NCBI GenBank assembly: GCA_001299455.1
Contig: CYUK01000003.1
Coordinates: 1,488,001 to 1,552,000, forward strand
DNA: 64,000 nucleotides
Source: Clostridiales bacterium SIT11
Lineage (GTDB): Bacteria; Bacillota; Clostridia; Tissierellales; Peptoniphilaceae
Direction of reading: 5' to 3'
This document shows, in pieces, positions 7,825 to 17,428 of the stretch. Every line of letters begins with the position of its first letter. Position 1 is the stretch's first letter. Below the pieces are notes generated by a model, which was given only the letters and a program-made list of their open reading frames with translations, was not told the DNA's origin and did no database searches. Both the position numbers and the translations under genes were made by a program.

Positions 7825-10046
7825 CCTATTTAAATGACTTAAATGACCAACAAAGAGAAGCCGTCCTCACTAGTGAAGGGCCGGTACTCATCTTGGCTGG
7901 AGCAGGCTCCGGCAAGACCAAGACGGTCACCCAAAAAATTGCCTATTTAATTCAAGAAAGAGGGGTCAGTCCCTACCATATTTTGGCCTTTACCTTTACC
8001 AACAAGGCGGCCCAGGAAATGAAGGACCGGGTAGAGGCCCTCCTAGGCCAGTCTGTCCAAGGAATGTGGATTGGGACCTTCCACTCCATTTGCGTGCGGA
8101 TTTTAAGACGCTACCATGACTGCCTGGGCTATGATGGCAATTTTTCCATTTATGACCGGTCCGACCAGCTTCGGGCTGTCAAGGAAACTCTTAAAGACTT
8201 GAACCTGTCCAAGGACCTTTTTAAGGAACGGTCTGTCCTAGGGGCTATTGGGACCTTTAAAAACCAAGGGATTGGGCCGGAGGCTTGCCTGGACCCCACA
8301 TCGTCCAACTTTTATGATGAAAAAATTGCCCAAATCTACAAGCGGTATGAGGAAAAGCTCAAGGAAAATAATGCCATGGACTTTGATGACCTCCTCTTAA
8401 AGGTGGTGGATCTCCTAAACCGGGAGGAGGATATCCGGACCTACTACCAATTTCACTTTAACTACTTTTTTGTGGATGAATACCAGGACACCAATCCCAT
8501 CCAGTACCAATTAATCAAGCTCCTCTGTCCGCCCAAGCCCAATTTAACAGTTGTAGGAGACAATGACCAGTCCATTTATGCCTGGCGGGGGGCGGATATT
8601 TCCAATATTTTAAATTTTGAAAAGGACTTTCCTGAAGCCAAGGTCATTTTGCTGGAACAAAATTACCGGTCCAGCCAAAATATTTTAAACCTGGCCAACA
8701 AGGTCATTGCCCATAATTCCAACCGAAAGGACAAGAAGTTGTGGACGGACTTGGAAGAAGGAAAAAAGGTGGAGTACAGGGAATACAGCCATTCCCAAGA
8801 GGAAAATAAGGACGTAGTCAACCTCATTATCCAAAGGCGGAACAAGGGCTATGCCTTTTCCGACATGGCCATCCTCTACCGGACCAATGCCCAGTCCCGG
8901 GGTTTTGAAGAATACCTCATGATGGAGGGAATCCCCTACAAGGTGGTGGGAGGCTTAAAGTTCTATGACCGAAAGGAAGTTAAGGACCTGTTAGCCTATT
9001 TAAGTCTCTTGTCCAATGGAAAAGATGACTTAGCCTTGGCTCGGATTATCAACACCCCTAAGCGAGGAATTGGAGAAGCCACCCTGGGCCAGGTCCAAGC
9101 CTATGGCCAAGAGATAGGTCAAAGTATTTACGAAGTCATGGAAGGTCTGGAAGAAAATGACCAGCTAAAAATTCGGGCCCAAAAGAAGATTTCAAAATTT
9201 GTGGACCTCATCCACCTTTTAAGGGAAAAGGCCAAGACCAAGTCCATACCGGACCTGATGGAGACGGTCCTCTTTGAAACAGGCTACTTAAAAGACCTCC
9301 AGGAAGAAGATACCATTGAATCCAGGAACCGGATTGAAAACTTGGAGGAATTGGTATCGGCAGCCAAGACCTATGAAGAAGAACACCCAGAAGACAGCTT
9401 GGAAGACTTTTTATCCTCCCTTTCCCTCATGTCCGATGTTGACAAGACAGAAGACAAGGAAGAAGGCGTCCAGCTCATGACGGTCCACGGGGCCAAGGGT
9501 CTGGAATTTCCTGTAGTCTTCCTAGTGGGCATGGAAGAGCGAGTTTTCCCCTCAGGCCGGAGTCTGGATGAGGACGAGGATAACTTGGAAGAGGAACGGA
9601 GACTTTGCTATGTGGCCATTACCCGAGCCAAGAAGGAACTCTATATTTCCAGTGCCCGAAACCGGGTTCAATACGGAAAGACAGTTGCCAACCTTCCCAG
9701 TCGCTTTATTGATGAAATGGGCGAGGACTTGGAACGGGTTAAGACTTATAGCTCCTACCGGATGGAAAAAAGTCCCAGTCTAGAAGTCAAGTCCTATCCC
9801 ACCAGTCCCAAGGTCAGTCTGACAGGGGACTACAAGCAAAAGCCCAAGGAGGACCCAGCCTACCATTCGGAGTCTAAAAAAGACATCCATGTAGGGGCCA
9901 AGGTCCGCCACAAAAAATGGGGCCTAGGCATGGTGGTTTCCTTAAAAGACAAGGGCAAGGACCAGGAAGTAGTGGTTTCCTTTGAAGGCAAGGGCCTGAA
10001 GAAACTTCTCCTCTCCTATGCCCCCTTGGAAGTGGTGAGTAAATGA
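7821..10046 (+). CDS. pcrA: ATP-dependent DNA helicase PcrA/UvrD
   Basis: Superfamily 1A 3'-5' helicase for excision repair and for clearing replication obstacles. The 741-residue protein carries Walker A GAGSGKT at residues 27-33, FVDEYQDTN (motif II), GDNDQSIYAWRGA (motif III), LEQNYRSS (IV), MTVHGAKGLEFPVVF (V) and YVAITRAKKELYIS (VI). A C-terminal Tudor-like segment (VRHKKWGLGMVV onward), which binds RNA polymerase in PcrA, is present. It sits directly before ligA, the common pcrA-ligA pairing, with four-base overlaps on both sides. Confidence 0.97.
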   Translation: MTYLNDLNDQQREAVLTSEGPVLILAGAGSGKTKTVTQKIAYLIQERGVSPYHILAFTFTNKAAQEMKDRVEALLGQSVQGMWIGTFHSICVRILRRYHDCLGYDGNFSIYDRSDQLRAVKETLKDLNLSKDLFKERSVLGAIGTFKNQGIGPEACLDPTSSNFYDEKIAQIYKRYEEKLKENNAMDFDDLLLKVVDLLNREEDIRTYYQFHFNYFFVDEYQDTNPIQYQLIKLLCPPKPNLTVVGDNDQSIYAWRGADISNILNFEKDFPEAKVILLEQNYRSSQNILNLANKVIAHNSNRKDKKLWTDLEEGKKVEYREYSHSQEENKDVVNLIIQRRNKGYAFSDMAILYRTNAQSRGFEEYLMMEGIPYKVVGGLKFYDRKEVKDLLAYLSLLSNGKDDLALARIINTPKRGIGEATLGQVQAYGQEIGQSIYEVMEGLEENDQLKIRAQKKISKFVDLIHLLREKAKTKSIPDLMETVLFETGYLKDLQEEDTIESRNRIENLEELVSAAKTYEEEHPEDSLEDFLSSLSLMSDVDKTEDKEEGVQLMTVHGAKGLEFPVVFLVGMEERVFPSGRSLDEDEDNLEEERRLCYVAITRAKKELYISSARNRVQYGKTVANLPSRFIDEMGEDLERVKTYSSYRMEKSPSLEVKSYPTSPKVSLTGDYKQKPKEDPAYHSESKKDIHVGAKVRHKKWGLGMVVSLKDKGKDQEVVVSFEGKGLKKLLLSYAPLEVVSK

Positions 10047-12022
10047 CAGAAAAAAGAACAATGGAGGACATGGTCAAGACCCTTAACCAATGGGCCCGGG
10101 CCTACTACACCCTAGATGAACCCTTGGTTTCCGATGGGGAGTATGACGCCCTCTATGACCAATTAATTGAAGAAGAAAAACGAACAGGCAGGATTTTAAA
10201 GGACAGTCCCAGCCTTCGGGTAGGGGACCAGGTCCTGGAAGCCTTTGAAAAATATACCCACAAGCACAGGCTCTATTCCCTGGACAAGGCCCAAAGTCTA
10301 GAGGCCTTACAAGAATGGGAAGATCGTAATACCCGGTTTTTACAGGCCCGGGGCTACAAGGAAAAACTTTCCTATGTTGTGGAATTAAAGTTTGACGGCC
10401 TGACTATTAACCTCTCCTATGAAGGAGGTTACCTGGTCCATGCCGCCACCCGGGGCAATGGAGAAATAGGGGAAGAAATTTTAGAGCAAATCCGCCGGAT
10501 TCCTTCCATCCCTTTGTCCATTGATTTTTCCGGGGACATGGAAATCCAAGGCGAAGGTCTTATGCCCTTAAAGGCCTTAGAAGACTACAACAAAACAGCC
10601 AAAGACCCCTTAAAAAATGCCCGGAATGCGGCCGCCGGCGCCCTGAGAAACCTGGACCCCAATGTGGTCAAAGACCGGAAACTCACGGCCTATTTTTACA
10701 ATATTGGCTATAGTCCGGACTGGACCTTTAAAAGCGATATGGAAATGAAAAAGGCCATTCAAGACCTAGGCTTCAAAAGCCATTCCTTCCTCCATTTGGA
10801 AGATTCACTACAGGGAGTTTTTCAGCGGATTGAAGAAGTGGAAGACCTAAGGCCTTCTTTAGACGTCTTAATTGACGGAGTGGTGGTGAAAATTAATGAC
10901 TTTAGGGCCCGGGAAATTTTGGGCTTTACCAACAAATTTCCCCGCTGGGCCATAGCCTATAAATTTGCCGCCAAGGAGGCCACATCCACATTGAGAGAGG
11001 TAGTTTGGAATGTAGGCCGGACAGGGAAAGTCACCCCTACAGCGGTCTTTGACCCGGTGGACATTGAAGGGGTCACCATCCAAAGAGCTACCCTCAACAA
11101 CTATGACGATATTTTACGAAAAAAAGTGGCTTTAGGGTCCCGGATTCTCCTACGGAGGTCCAATGACGTCATTCCAGAAATTATGGGAGTGGTTCCCTCT
11201 GAAGGACCTACAGAAAAAATTGAAAAGCCCAAGGTCTGCCCCTATTGTGGGGCCGAGATTGTCCAGGAGGGAGTTCATATTTTTTGTCCCAACTCTTTAT
11301 CCTGTAAGCCGCAACTTTTGGCCAAGATGACCCACTTTACGTCTCGAAAGGCCATGGACATTGAAGGTCTATCGGAAAAGACCCTCTTAAAGCTTATGGA
11401 AGAAAGAGATATTCAGTCCATTGGGGACCTCTATGACCTGGACTATGAGGACTTCCTTTCTCTAGAAGGTTTTGGGAAAAAGAGTGCAGAGAACCTCATC
11501 AAGGCCCTGGAAGCCAGTAAAAGACCCCGGCTATCCAATTTCCTCTTTGCCCTAGGCATAGGCCAGGTGGGAGAAAAAACAGCCCGGGACCTGGCCAAGA
11601 CCTTTAAGAGCCTGGACAAAATCAAAGAGGCAGCCTATGAGGACCTGATTGACCTGGAAGACATGGGACCTGTGACGGCCCAAGAAATTGTCACCTTCTT
11701 TCATGATCCGGAAATTAAAAAGGAACTGGACCATTTGAAAAAGTCCGGTGTCCAAGTCCAGGACATGGAAGAAGATGGGGAAGGAACCGCCCTTTCCGGC
11801 AAGACCTTTGTTATTACTGGCAGCCTTTCTAAAAAACGAGAGGATTTTAAAGAAGCCATTGAAAATGAAGGAGGCAAGGTGACATCCAGCGTCTCCAAGA
11901 ATACAGACTACATCCTGGCAGGAGAAAAACCCGGGTCTAAGCTAGACAAGGGCAAGGACCTGGGGATTAAAATATTAAATGAAGAAGAATTTATGGAACT
12001 GATTAAAGGGGGAAAGGAATGA
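10043..12022 (+). CDS. ligA: NAD-dependent DNA ligase
   Basis: Seals nicks using NAD. The 659-residue protein has the adenylation motif ELKFDGL with the nucleophilic lysine at residue 116, then an OB fold, a four-cysteine zinc site (CPYC and CPNSLSC), helix-hairpin-helix repeats (LEGFGKKSAENLI, LEDMGPVTAQEI) and a C-terminal BRCT domain starting LSGKTFVITGSL. All catalytic parts are present and the length is normal. Its ATG overlaps the pcrA stop; a second in-frame ATG seven codons in is also possible. Confidence 0.97.
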   Translation: MTEKRTMEDMVKTLNQWARAYYTLDEPLVSDGEYDALYDQLIEEEKRTGRILKDSPSLRVGDQVLEAFEKYTHKHRLYSLDKAQSLEALQEWEDRNTRFLQARGYKEKLSYVVELKFDGLTINLSYEGGYLVHAATRGNGEIGEEILEQIRRIPSIPLSIDFSGDMEIQGEGLMPLKALEDYNKTAKDPLKNARNAAAGALRNLDPNVVKDRKLTAYFYNIGYSPDWTFKSDMEMKKAIQDLGFKSHSFLHLEDSLQGVFQRIEEVEDLRPSLDVLIDGVVVKINDFRAREILGFTNKFPRWAIAYKFAAKEATSTLREVVWNVGRTGKVTPTAVFDPVDIEGVTIQRATLNNYDDILRKKVALGSRILLRRSNDVIPEIMGVVPSEGPTEKIEKPKVCPYCGAEIVQEGVHIFCPNSLSCKPQLLAKMTHFTSRKAMDIEGLSEKTLLKLMEERDIQSIGDLYDLDYEDFLSLEGFGKKSAENLIKALEASKRPRLSNFLFALGIGQVGEKTARDLAKTFKSLDKIKEAAYEDLIDLEDMGPVTAQEIVTFFHDPEIKKELDHLKKSGVQVQDMEEDGEGTALSGKTFVITGSLSKKREDFKEAIENEGGKVTSSVSKNTDYILAGEKPGSKLDKGKDLGIKILNEEEFMELIKGGKE

Positions 12023-12297
12023 AAAAAGAAGAAATCAAACACATAGCCAATATCGCCATGTTGGATTTCACGGAAGAAGAATTGGACCAGTTTGCCGATG
12101 CTTTTTCAGAAACCATGGATTTTGTCAACCAAATCCGGACTATTGACACCGGCGATGAAGGGGCCTTCCAGGTCAATGACATGGAGTCCCACTTACGGGA
12201 AGACCAGGTGGGGGACCAGTTGAGCCAAGACCAGGCTACAAAGAACACCGCCTCAGAAAAATACGGCTATTTTGAAATTATTCGCTATGTGGATTAG
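12019..12297 (+). CDS. gatC: Asp-tRNA(Asn)/Glu-tRNA(Gln) amidotransferase subunit C
   Basis: Small linker subunit (92 residues) that clamps GatA to GatB. It has the family start EEIKHIANIAMLDFTEEEL and a helical N-terminus followed by an extended tail containing MESHLREDQV. It begins within the ligA stop (ATGA) and is followed by gatA after eight bases with a GGAGG site. Confidence 0.93.
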   Translation: MKKEEIKHIANIAMLDFTEEELDQFADAFSETMDFVNQIRTIDTGDEGAFQVNDMESHLREDQVGDQLSQDQATKNTASEKYGYFEIIRYVD

Positions 12298-12305
12298 GAG
12301 GAAGC

Positions 12306-13739
12306 ATGAAGCCACTTGGAACTGTTGAAGAAATAAGAAATCAATTCCTAAATAAAGAAGTGACAGTCTATGACTACACAAGACAAGTCCTGGACAAGTT
12401 AAAGGAAGATAATAAGGAAATCAATGCCTACATTAGTATTTTAGAAGACCAAGCCCTGGAAAGAGCTCGGGCCCTGGATGAAAAATTGGAAAAAGGGGAA
12501 AAGCCAGGAGCACTTTTTGGCGTCCCAGTATCCATCAAGGACAATATCGCCATCAAGGACACAAAAATGACTTGTGGGTCCAAGATGCTGGAAAACTTTT
12601 ATCCCCCCTACCAGGCCAGTCTTGTAGATAAAATTTTAGCAGAAGATGCCGTCATTGTAGGCAAGACCAATCTAGATGAATTTGCCATGGGAGCGGACAC
12701 CAAGACCTCCTACTTTGGCGTCACAAGAAATCCCCTAGATCCTAGCCGGGTGGCCGGTGGATCTTCTGGAGGAGCCGGGGCTTCTGTCGCTATGGGGTCC
12801 TGTGTCCTGGCTGTAGGAACGGATACGGGCGGATCTGTCCGTCAACCGGCCAGCCTTTGCGGCCTTGTAGGAATGAAACCTACCTACGGGTCCATCTCCC
12901 GTTTTGGTGTGGCCACCATGGCCAACACCTTTGACCAACCAGGAGTTATAGGAAATAAGGTCGAGGACGTTCAAAAACTCCTATCCATTATGGAAGGGTC
13001 TGATTCTAAGGACGCCACAGCCCTGGGCAATGAAAGCCTAGGAAAGATGGAAGACTTGGATTTTAAGGACATGAAAATTGCCATTCCTAAAGTCTACATG
13101 GAAATGGACATGAATCCGGAAATTAAGGAAGGCTTTTTAAAGATTTTAGACGCCTTAAAGGCCAAGGGAGCGAAAGTGGACCAAGTGGACACCAAGTCCA
13201 TTATCCATGGAATTGTGGTTTACCATATCCTGGTCAATGGAGAAGTTGCGCCCAATATGTCTCGCTATGACGGCCTTCGCTTTGGCCATAGGACAGAAGA
13301 CTATGATAGCGTAGAAGACCTCTTTACCAAGTCCCGGTCCGAAGGTTTTGGTAATGAAGTGAAACGACGGATTATGATTGGGACCCACATTCTCTCCCTG
13401 GACCTGGCCAAGGAATACTATGACAAGGCCCTCAAGGTCCGGAAGGGAATTATTGAAGACTTTAATCAAATTTTCAAGGACTATGATGTGGTTCTTTCTC
13501 CCACCTACCCTGTCAAGGCCTACAAGGTGGAAGAAAATTTGAGCCCAGTAGATATTTACAAGGCCGACCTCTGTACAGTTCCTGTCAACCTAGCTGGCCT
13601 TCCTGGTTTGACTATCCCCTATCCTGTAGGAGATGAAGGCCTCTACATGGGCCTACAAATTGTCAGCGACCGCTTTAAGGATGAGAAATGTCTTTCCTAT
13701 GGAAAGGTCTTGGAAGGGATGATGGAAAATGACTTATAG
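12306..13739 (+). CDS. gatA: Asp-tRNA(Asn)/Glu-tRNA(Gln) amidotransferase subunit A
   Basis: Glutaminase subunit that releases ammonia for transamidation of misacylated Glu-tRNA(Gln) or Asp-tRNA(Asn). The 477-residue amidase has the complete Ser-cisSer-Lys triad: Lys78 in SIKDNIA, Ser153 in GGSSGGAGAS and Ser177 in GTDTGGSVRQPA. Start ATG follows TAGGAGGAAGC. The last 11 bases overlap gatB. Nothing unusual. Confidence 0.97.
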   Translation: MKPLGTVEEIRNQFLNKEVTVYDYTRQVLDKLKEDNKEINAYISILEDQALERARALDEKLEKGEKPGALFGVPVSIKDNIAIKDTKMTCGSKMLENFYPPYQASLVDKILAEDAVIVGKTNLDEFAMGADTKTSYFGVTRNPLDPSRVAGGSSGGAGASVAMGSCVLAVGTDTGGSVRQPASLCGLVGMKPTYGSISRFGVATMANTFDQPGVIGNKVEDVQKLLSIMEGSDSKDATALGNESLGKMEDLDFKDMKIAIPKVYMEMDMNPEIKEGFLKILDALKAKGAKVDQVDTKSIIHGIVVYHILVNGEVAPNMSRYDGLRFGHRTEDYDSVEDLFTKSRSEGFGNEVKRRIMIGTHILSLDLAKEYYDKALKVRKGIIEDFNQIFKDYDVVLSPTYPVKAYKVEENLSPVDIYKADLCTVPVNLAGLPGLTIPYPVGDEGLYMGLQIVSDRFKDEKCLSYGKVLEGMMENDL

Positions 13740-15141
13740 AACAATTGTAGGACTGGAAATTCATGTGGAATTGTCCACCAAGACCAAGGCTTTTTGTAGC
13801 TGCGAAAATAAGTACGGAGGAGAGCCCAACACCCGGGTCTGCCCTGTTTGCCTAGGCATGCCTGGTGCCCTTCCTGTCTTAAACAAGGAAGTGGTAGAAT
13901 ATGCTGCCATGGCAGGCAAGGCCTTCCACTGCACCATCCATGAAAAGTCTGTCTTTGAACGGAAAAACTACTTTTACCCGGACCTGGTCAAGGGCTATCA
14001 ATTGACCCAAAATGAACACGCCCTCTGTAATGATGGCTATGTGGAAATTGGAGAAGATCCTAAAAAGAAGATTGGCATCCACCAAATTCAAATTGAAGAA
14101 GATACAGGAAAAGCCATCCACTCTGATGAACGGGATTCTCTCTTAAACTACAACCGTTGTGGCGTTCCCTTGATTGAAATTGTTTCAGACCCGGACATGG
14201 CCTCTGGAGAAGAAGCCAAGGAATTTTTAGAAAATATTAAGTCCACCCTCCGCTACCTGGATATTTCCGACTGTAAAATGGAAGAAGGATCCATGCGGTG
14301 TGATGTGAACATCAACATTGTCAACGAGGAAACAGGCGAACGGTCAGCCATAGCGGAAATTAAAAACTTAAACTCCTTCCGGGCTGTAGGTCGGGCCATT
14401 GACTATGAAGTGGAAAGGCAAAAAGCCCTTATGGAAAAGGGAGAAAAGGAAATTCGGACCACCCGCCGCTGGGATGATGTGAGCCAAGAAACCGTCTTAA
14501 TGCGGGAAAAATATACAGAAAATGACTACCGCTTTGTTCCTGAAGGAGACCTTCCTCCTCTCTATGTCAGTGAAGATTGGCTTAAAGCCATTGTCGACAA
14601 GATGCCGGAACTTCCTGGAGATAAAAAGGACCGCTTTATCAAGGAATATGGCCTACCAGCCTACGATGCCGGTGTCTTAACCTCCTCCCGGGACCTGGCC
14701 CTTTTCTTTGAAGAAACCAGCAAGGACTTTCCAGATAAAAATATGCTGTCCAACTGGATTATGGGAGAAGTCCTCCGCCGGGTAGACTTGGAAGAAGGCT
14801 TTGATTTACCCTTTGAGGGCAAGGACCTAGTAGACCTTCTGACCATGGTTAAGGAGGGAAAAATCAACAACAATGCCGGGAAAAAAGTCCTCAGGGCCAT
14901 GTTTGAAAAGGGAGAAAAACCCCAAGACCTGGTTCAGGAAATGGGCTTAGTTCAAATGCAAGACACCTCAGCCATGGAAGAATTTGTGGACCAAGTCCTG
15001 GCAGAAAATCCGGAAAGCGTGGAACAAATCCGGGCCGGAAAAGACCGGGTCCTAGGATTCTTAGTCGGCCAAGTCATGAAAAAATCCAAGGGCAAGGCCA
15101 ACCCCCAAGTGGTCAACCAACTTTTAAGAGAAAAAATTTGA
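13729..15141 (+). CDS. gatB: Asp-tRNA(Asn)/Glu-tRNA(Gln) amidotransferase subunit B
   Basis: tRNA-binding kinase/transamidase subunit of GatCAB, 470 residues. It starts TIVGLEIHVELSTKTKAF, has the zinc cysteines in FCSCEN and CPVCLGMPG, the GCGVPL-like RCGVPLIEIVSDPD block, and a C-terminal YqeY-like tail ending in VMKKSKGKANPQVVNQLL. It is the last gene of the tcdA-gatB run. Confidence 0.97.
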   Translation: MTYRTIVGLEIHVELSTKTKAFCSCENKYGGEPNTRVCPVCLGMPGALPVLNKEVVEYAAMAGKAFHCTIHEKSVFERKNYFYPDLVKGYQLTQNEHALCNDGYVEIGEDPKKKIGIHQIQIEEDTGKAIHSDERDSLLNYNRCGVPLIEIVSDPDMASGEEAKEFLENIKSTLRYLDISDCKMEEGSMRCDVNINIVNEETGERSAIAEIKNLNSFRAVGRAIDYEVERQKALMEKGEKEIRTTRRWDDVSQETVLMREKYTENDYRFVPEGDLPPLYVSEDWLKAIVDKMPELPGDKKDRFIKEYGLPAYDAGVLTSSRDLALFFEETSKDFPDKNMLSNWIMGEVLRRVDLEEGFDLPFEGKDLVDLLTMVKEGKINNNAGKKVLRAMFEKGEKPQDLVQEMGLVQMQDTSAMEEFVDQVLAENPESVEQIRAGKDRVLGFLVGQVMKKSKGKANPQVVNQLLREKI

Positions 15142-15148
15142 CCGATTA

Positions 15149-15169
15149 AAGGAGGGACTTCCCCTCCTT
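15149..15169 (+). terminator. Hairpin after gatB (weak terminator)
   Basis: AAGGAGGG (15149-15156) pairs with CCCTCCTT (15162-15169). No T-run follows, so termination may be partial. Confidence 0.4.
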
Positions 15170-15176
15170 AGGGCTC

Positions 15177-15206
15177 CTGTCAAGGCCGGGAAAATTATGC
15201 TATAAT
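15177..15206 (+). promoter_or_regulatory. Promoter before NusG-II gene
   Basis: Extended -10 TGCTATAAT (15198-15206) with a -35 like CTGTCA (15177-15182) 18 bases upstream. It probably drives the run from 15225 through the mre genes. Confidence 0.6.
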
Positions 15207-15224
15207 GAAGTGATTGGAGGCAGA

Positions 15225-15608
15225 ATGGTTAAGGGAGATAAAATTGTTCTTTTCATTATTATCCTAGTGAGCCTGGGCCTGTTTTTTGTGACCACCCGGC
15301 CTCCCAAGGAAGGGACAAGTAAATATATTAGCGTCCAAATTGCCGGCAAGGAAGTGGATAAGATTCCCTTAAAGGAGGGCCAGGAGAAAAAATCCTACGA
15401 CTATAAGACCAGGCTTGGGAAAAATACCCTTCTGGTGGAAAATGGCAAGTGCACCATGGTCCATGCCGATTGCAAGGACCAAATTTGTATCCACATGGCC
15501 CCAGTTTCTCAGGTAGGGGAGACCATTATTTGCCTGCCCCATAAGTTTCTTGTGGAAGTGAAGTCCGACCAGAGGTCGCCGGAAGATATGGACATTCTCC
15601 TGAGGTAG
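15225..15608 (+). CDS. NusG domain II-containing membrane protein
   Basis: 127-residue protein with one N-terminal membrane helix (VLFIIILVSLGLFFV) and an extracytoplasmic NusG-II-like domain containing CKDQICIHMAPVSQVGETI and LPHKFLVEV. The ATG at 15225 follows GGAGG; a GTG at 15210 in frame is too close to the -10 to be used. In Firmicutes this family usually precedes a Gx-type transporter, as here. Exact function is unknown; a role with redox or quinone-linked membrane complexes has been suggested only by neighbourhood. Confidence 0.8.
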   Translation: MVKGDKIVLFIIILVSLGLFFVTTRPPKEGTSKYISVQIAGKEVDKIPLKEGQEKKSYDYKTRLGKNTLLVENGKCTMVHADCKDQICIHMAPVSQVGETIICLPHKFLVEVKSDQRSPEDMDILLR

Positions 15609-15610
15609 CT

Positions 15611-16135
15611 ATGAAGAAAAAAACATCCACAAAAAAATTATTATTCATGTCCCTTCTCCTGGCCTTGGGAGTGGCTGTGGGCTTTATAGAAAGTATGATC
15701 CCCCTCCCCATCCCCCTGCCAGGAGCCCGGCTGGGCCTGTCCAATGTTGTCATCCTAACCAGCCTCCTGGTCTTTGGAAATAAGGAGGGCTTGACCCTGG
15801 CGGTCCTAAAGAGCCTTCTTTTAATGCTCGTGACAGGAAATGTGGTCAGCATGTTTTACTCCATGATGGGAGGGCTTTTATCAGCTCTTGCCATGATTGT
15901 GGCCATCCGCTATATTATGCCGAAAATTTCCACTATTGGAGTCAGTTTAATTGGGTCCAGTTTTCATAACCTGGGCCAGGTCTTAACTGGAGCCTTTATG
16001 ATTTCCAACCTCCGGATTTTTGTCTACCTTCCCTTCCTTCTTTTACTAGGAATTTTTACAGGGATTTTTGTAGGCCTAGGGGCCCGGTATGTCATGGAAG
16101 GCTTACAGAATATTGGTTTTGAGATAAAGGAGTAG
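15611..16135 (+). CDS. Gx transporter family protein (heptaprenyl diphosphate synthase component I-like)
   Basis: 174-residue polytopic membrane protein with about five hydrophobic segments. Motifs PLPGARLGLSNVV and SSFHNLGQVLTGAF are typical of the Gx transporter/HepS-I-like family, thought to carry a small substrate. It starts two bases after the NusG-II gene and two bases before maf. The substrate is not known from sequence. Confidence 0.78.
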   Translation: MKKKTSTKKLLFMSLLLALGVAVGFIESMIPLPIPLPGARLGLSNVVILTSLLVFGNKEGLTLAVLKSLLLMLVTGNVVSMFYSMMGGLLSALAMIVAIRYIMPKISTIGVSLIGSSFHNLGQVLTGAFMISNLRIFVYLPFLLLLGIFTGIFVGLGARYVMEGLQNIGFEIKE

Positions 16136-16137
16136 AT

Positions 16138-16704
16138 ATGATTTTAGCCAGTGGTTCCCCAAGAAGACTTGCCCTTTTAAAAGAAGCCGGTCTGGACTTT
16201 ACCGTAGTCAAGGCCCAGGGCAAGGAAAATAAAGAAGGTCCCTTTCCCCAAGCCATTGTCATGGGTCTGGCCTTTCAAAAGGCCAGGGAAGTGGCAGAAG
16301 ACCACCCGGAAGATTTAGTCCTAGGGGCGGATACCTTGGTCTACCTGGAAGGCAAGGCCCTGGGAAAACCCAAGGACAAGGAAGAAGCTCGGGCCATGTT
16401 AGAGGCCCTGTCTGGCAAGGCCCACGAAGTTTACACCGGTTTTTCCTTTGTCCAAATGGATAAAAAATTGAAGGTCATTGATTATGACGTCACCAAGGTC
16501 TACTTTAAACATTTAAGCCCAGAAGAAATAAACCACTACCTGGAAGGGAACGAGTGGGAAGACAAGGCCGGTGCCTATGGAATCCAAGGAAGGGCCGGGG
16601 ACTTTGTAGACCATATTGAAGGAGACATCAACACGGTGATAGGCCTGCCCTTAGACCAGGTCCTGGCCTGCTACAAAAGCCTGGAGACCCTGGACTATGA
16701 CTAA
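16138..16704 (+). CDS. maf: Maf-family nucleotide pyrophosphatase
   Basis: Hydrolyses non-canonical or dTTP/UTP-type nucleoside triphosphates and is linked to septum control in Bacillus. The 188-residue protein has ILASGSPRRLALLKEAG at the N-terminus, GADTLVYLEGKALGKPKD and GAYGIQGRAGDFVDHIEGD, the full Maf signature set. An AAGGAG site precedes the ATG; it overlaps radC by eight bases. Confidence 0.93.
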   Translation: MILASGSPRRLALLKEAGLDFTVVKAQGKENKEGPFPQAIVMGLAFQKAREVAEDHPEDLVLGADTLVYLEGKALGKPKDKEEARAMLEALSGKAHEVYTGFSFVQMDKKLKVIDYDVTKVYFKHLSPEEINHYLEGNEWEDKAGAYGIQGRAGDFVDHIEGDINTVIGLPLDQVLACYKSLETLDYD

Positions 16705-17425
16705 TACCACCATCCACCACCTGCCGGAAGAAGAGCGGCCTAGGGAAAAACTCCTGAGCCTGGGGCCGGAAAATTTATCCAATGTAGAACTCTTGGCCCT
16801 GATTATCGGATCCGGAACCCGGGATGAATCTGCCCTCCGCCTGGGAGAACGGGTCCTTACCAAGGCCTGTGACCTCCAAAGTGAAGAAGAAGGAGCAGAA
16901 GGGAAGAATGCCCTCTACCGCCTGTCCAAGATTAGCTTAAAAGACTTAAGGGAAATCAAGGGAATCGGGGAAGCCAAGGCCGCCACCATCCTAAGTGCTA
17001 TGGAAATTGCCAAGCGGATTTCCTATTCCAAGGCCCCCTCCCTGGTCCAGTTAAATTCTCCAGGAAAGGTTGTAGACTTTGTCTTTGGCCAGCTGAATAT
17101 GGCGGAAGTGGAAGAATTTGTCCTCATCTGCCTCAATACAAAAAAAGAGGTCACCTCCTGCCACCGCTTGAGCAAGGGGACCCTAAATTATACTGTGGTC
17201 CACCCCCGGGATGTCTTTCGTCTGTCCATTGAAAAGGGAGCCCACAGTGTCATTTTGGTACATAACCACCCTTCAGGCCATGTAGAGCCTTCGAAGGAGG
17301 ATTTTATTTTAACCCGTCGCCTAGTAGAAACAGGAGACCTGGTCGGGATTCCTGTCCTGGACCACATTATTCTCGGTGGATCCAACTACTACAGTTTTTT
17401 AGAAGAAGGAAAAATGGAAGGATAA
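16697..17425 (+). CDS. radC: RadC/YeeS family JAB1-type protein
   Basis: 242 residues: an N-terminal helix-hairpin-helix region (LREIKGIGEAKAATILSA) and a C-terminal JAMM metalloprotease-like domain with VHNHPSGHVEPSKED, where the two histidines and the aspartate would bind zinc. The historic link to DNA repair is doubtful; true activity is unresolved. It lies directly before mreC, where mreB would normally intervene. Confidence 0.92.
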   Translation: MTNTTIHHLPEEERPREKLLSLGPENLSNVELLALIIGSGTRDESALRLGERVLTKACDLQSEEEGAEGKNALYRLSKISLKDLREIKGIGEAKAATILSAMEIAKRISYSKAPSLVQLNSPGKVVDFVFGQLNMAEVEEFVLICLNTKKEVTSCHRLSKGTLNYTVVHPRDVFRLSIEKGAHSVILVHNHPSGHVEPSKEDFILTRRLVETGDLVGIPVLDHIILGGSNYYSFLEEGKMEG

Positions 17426-17428
17426 AGG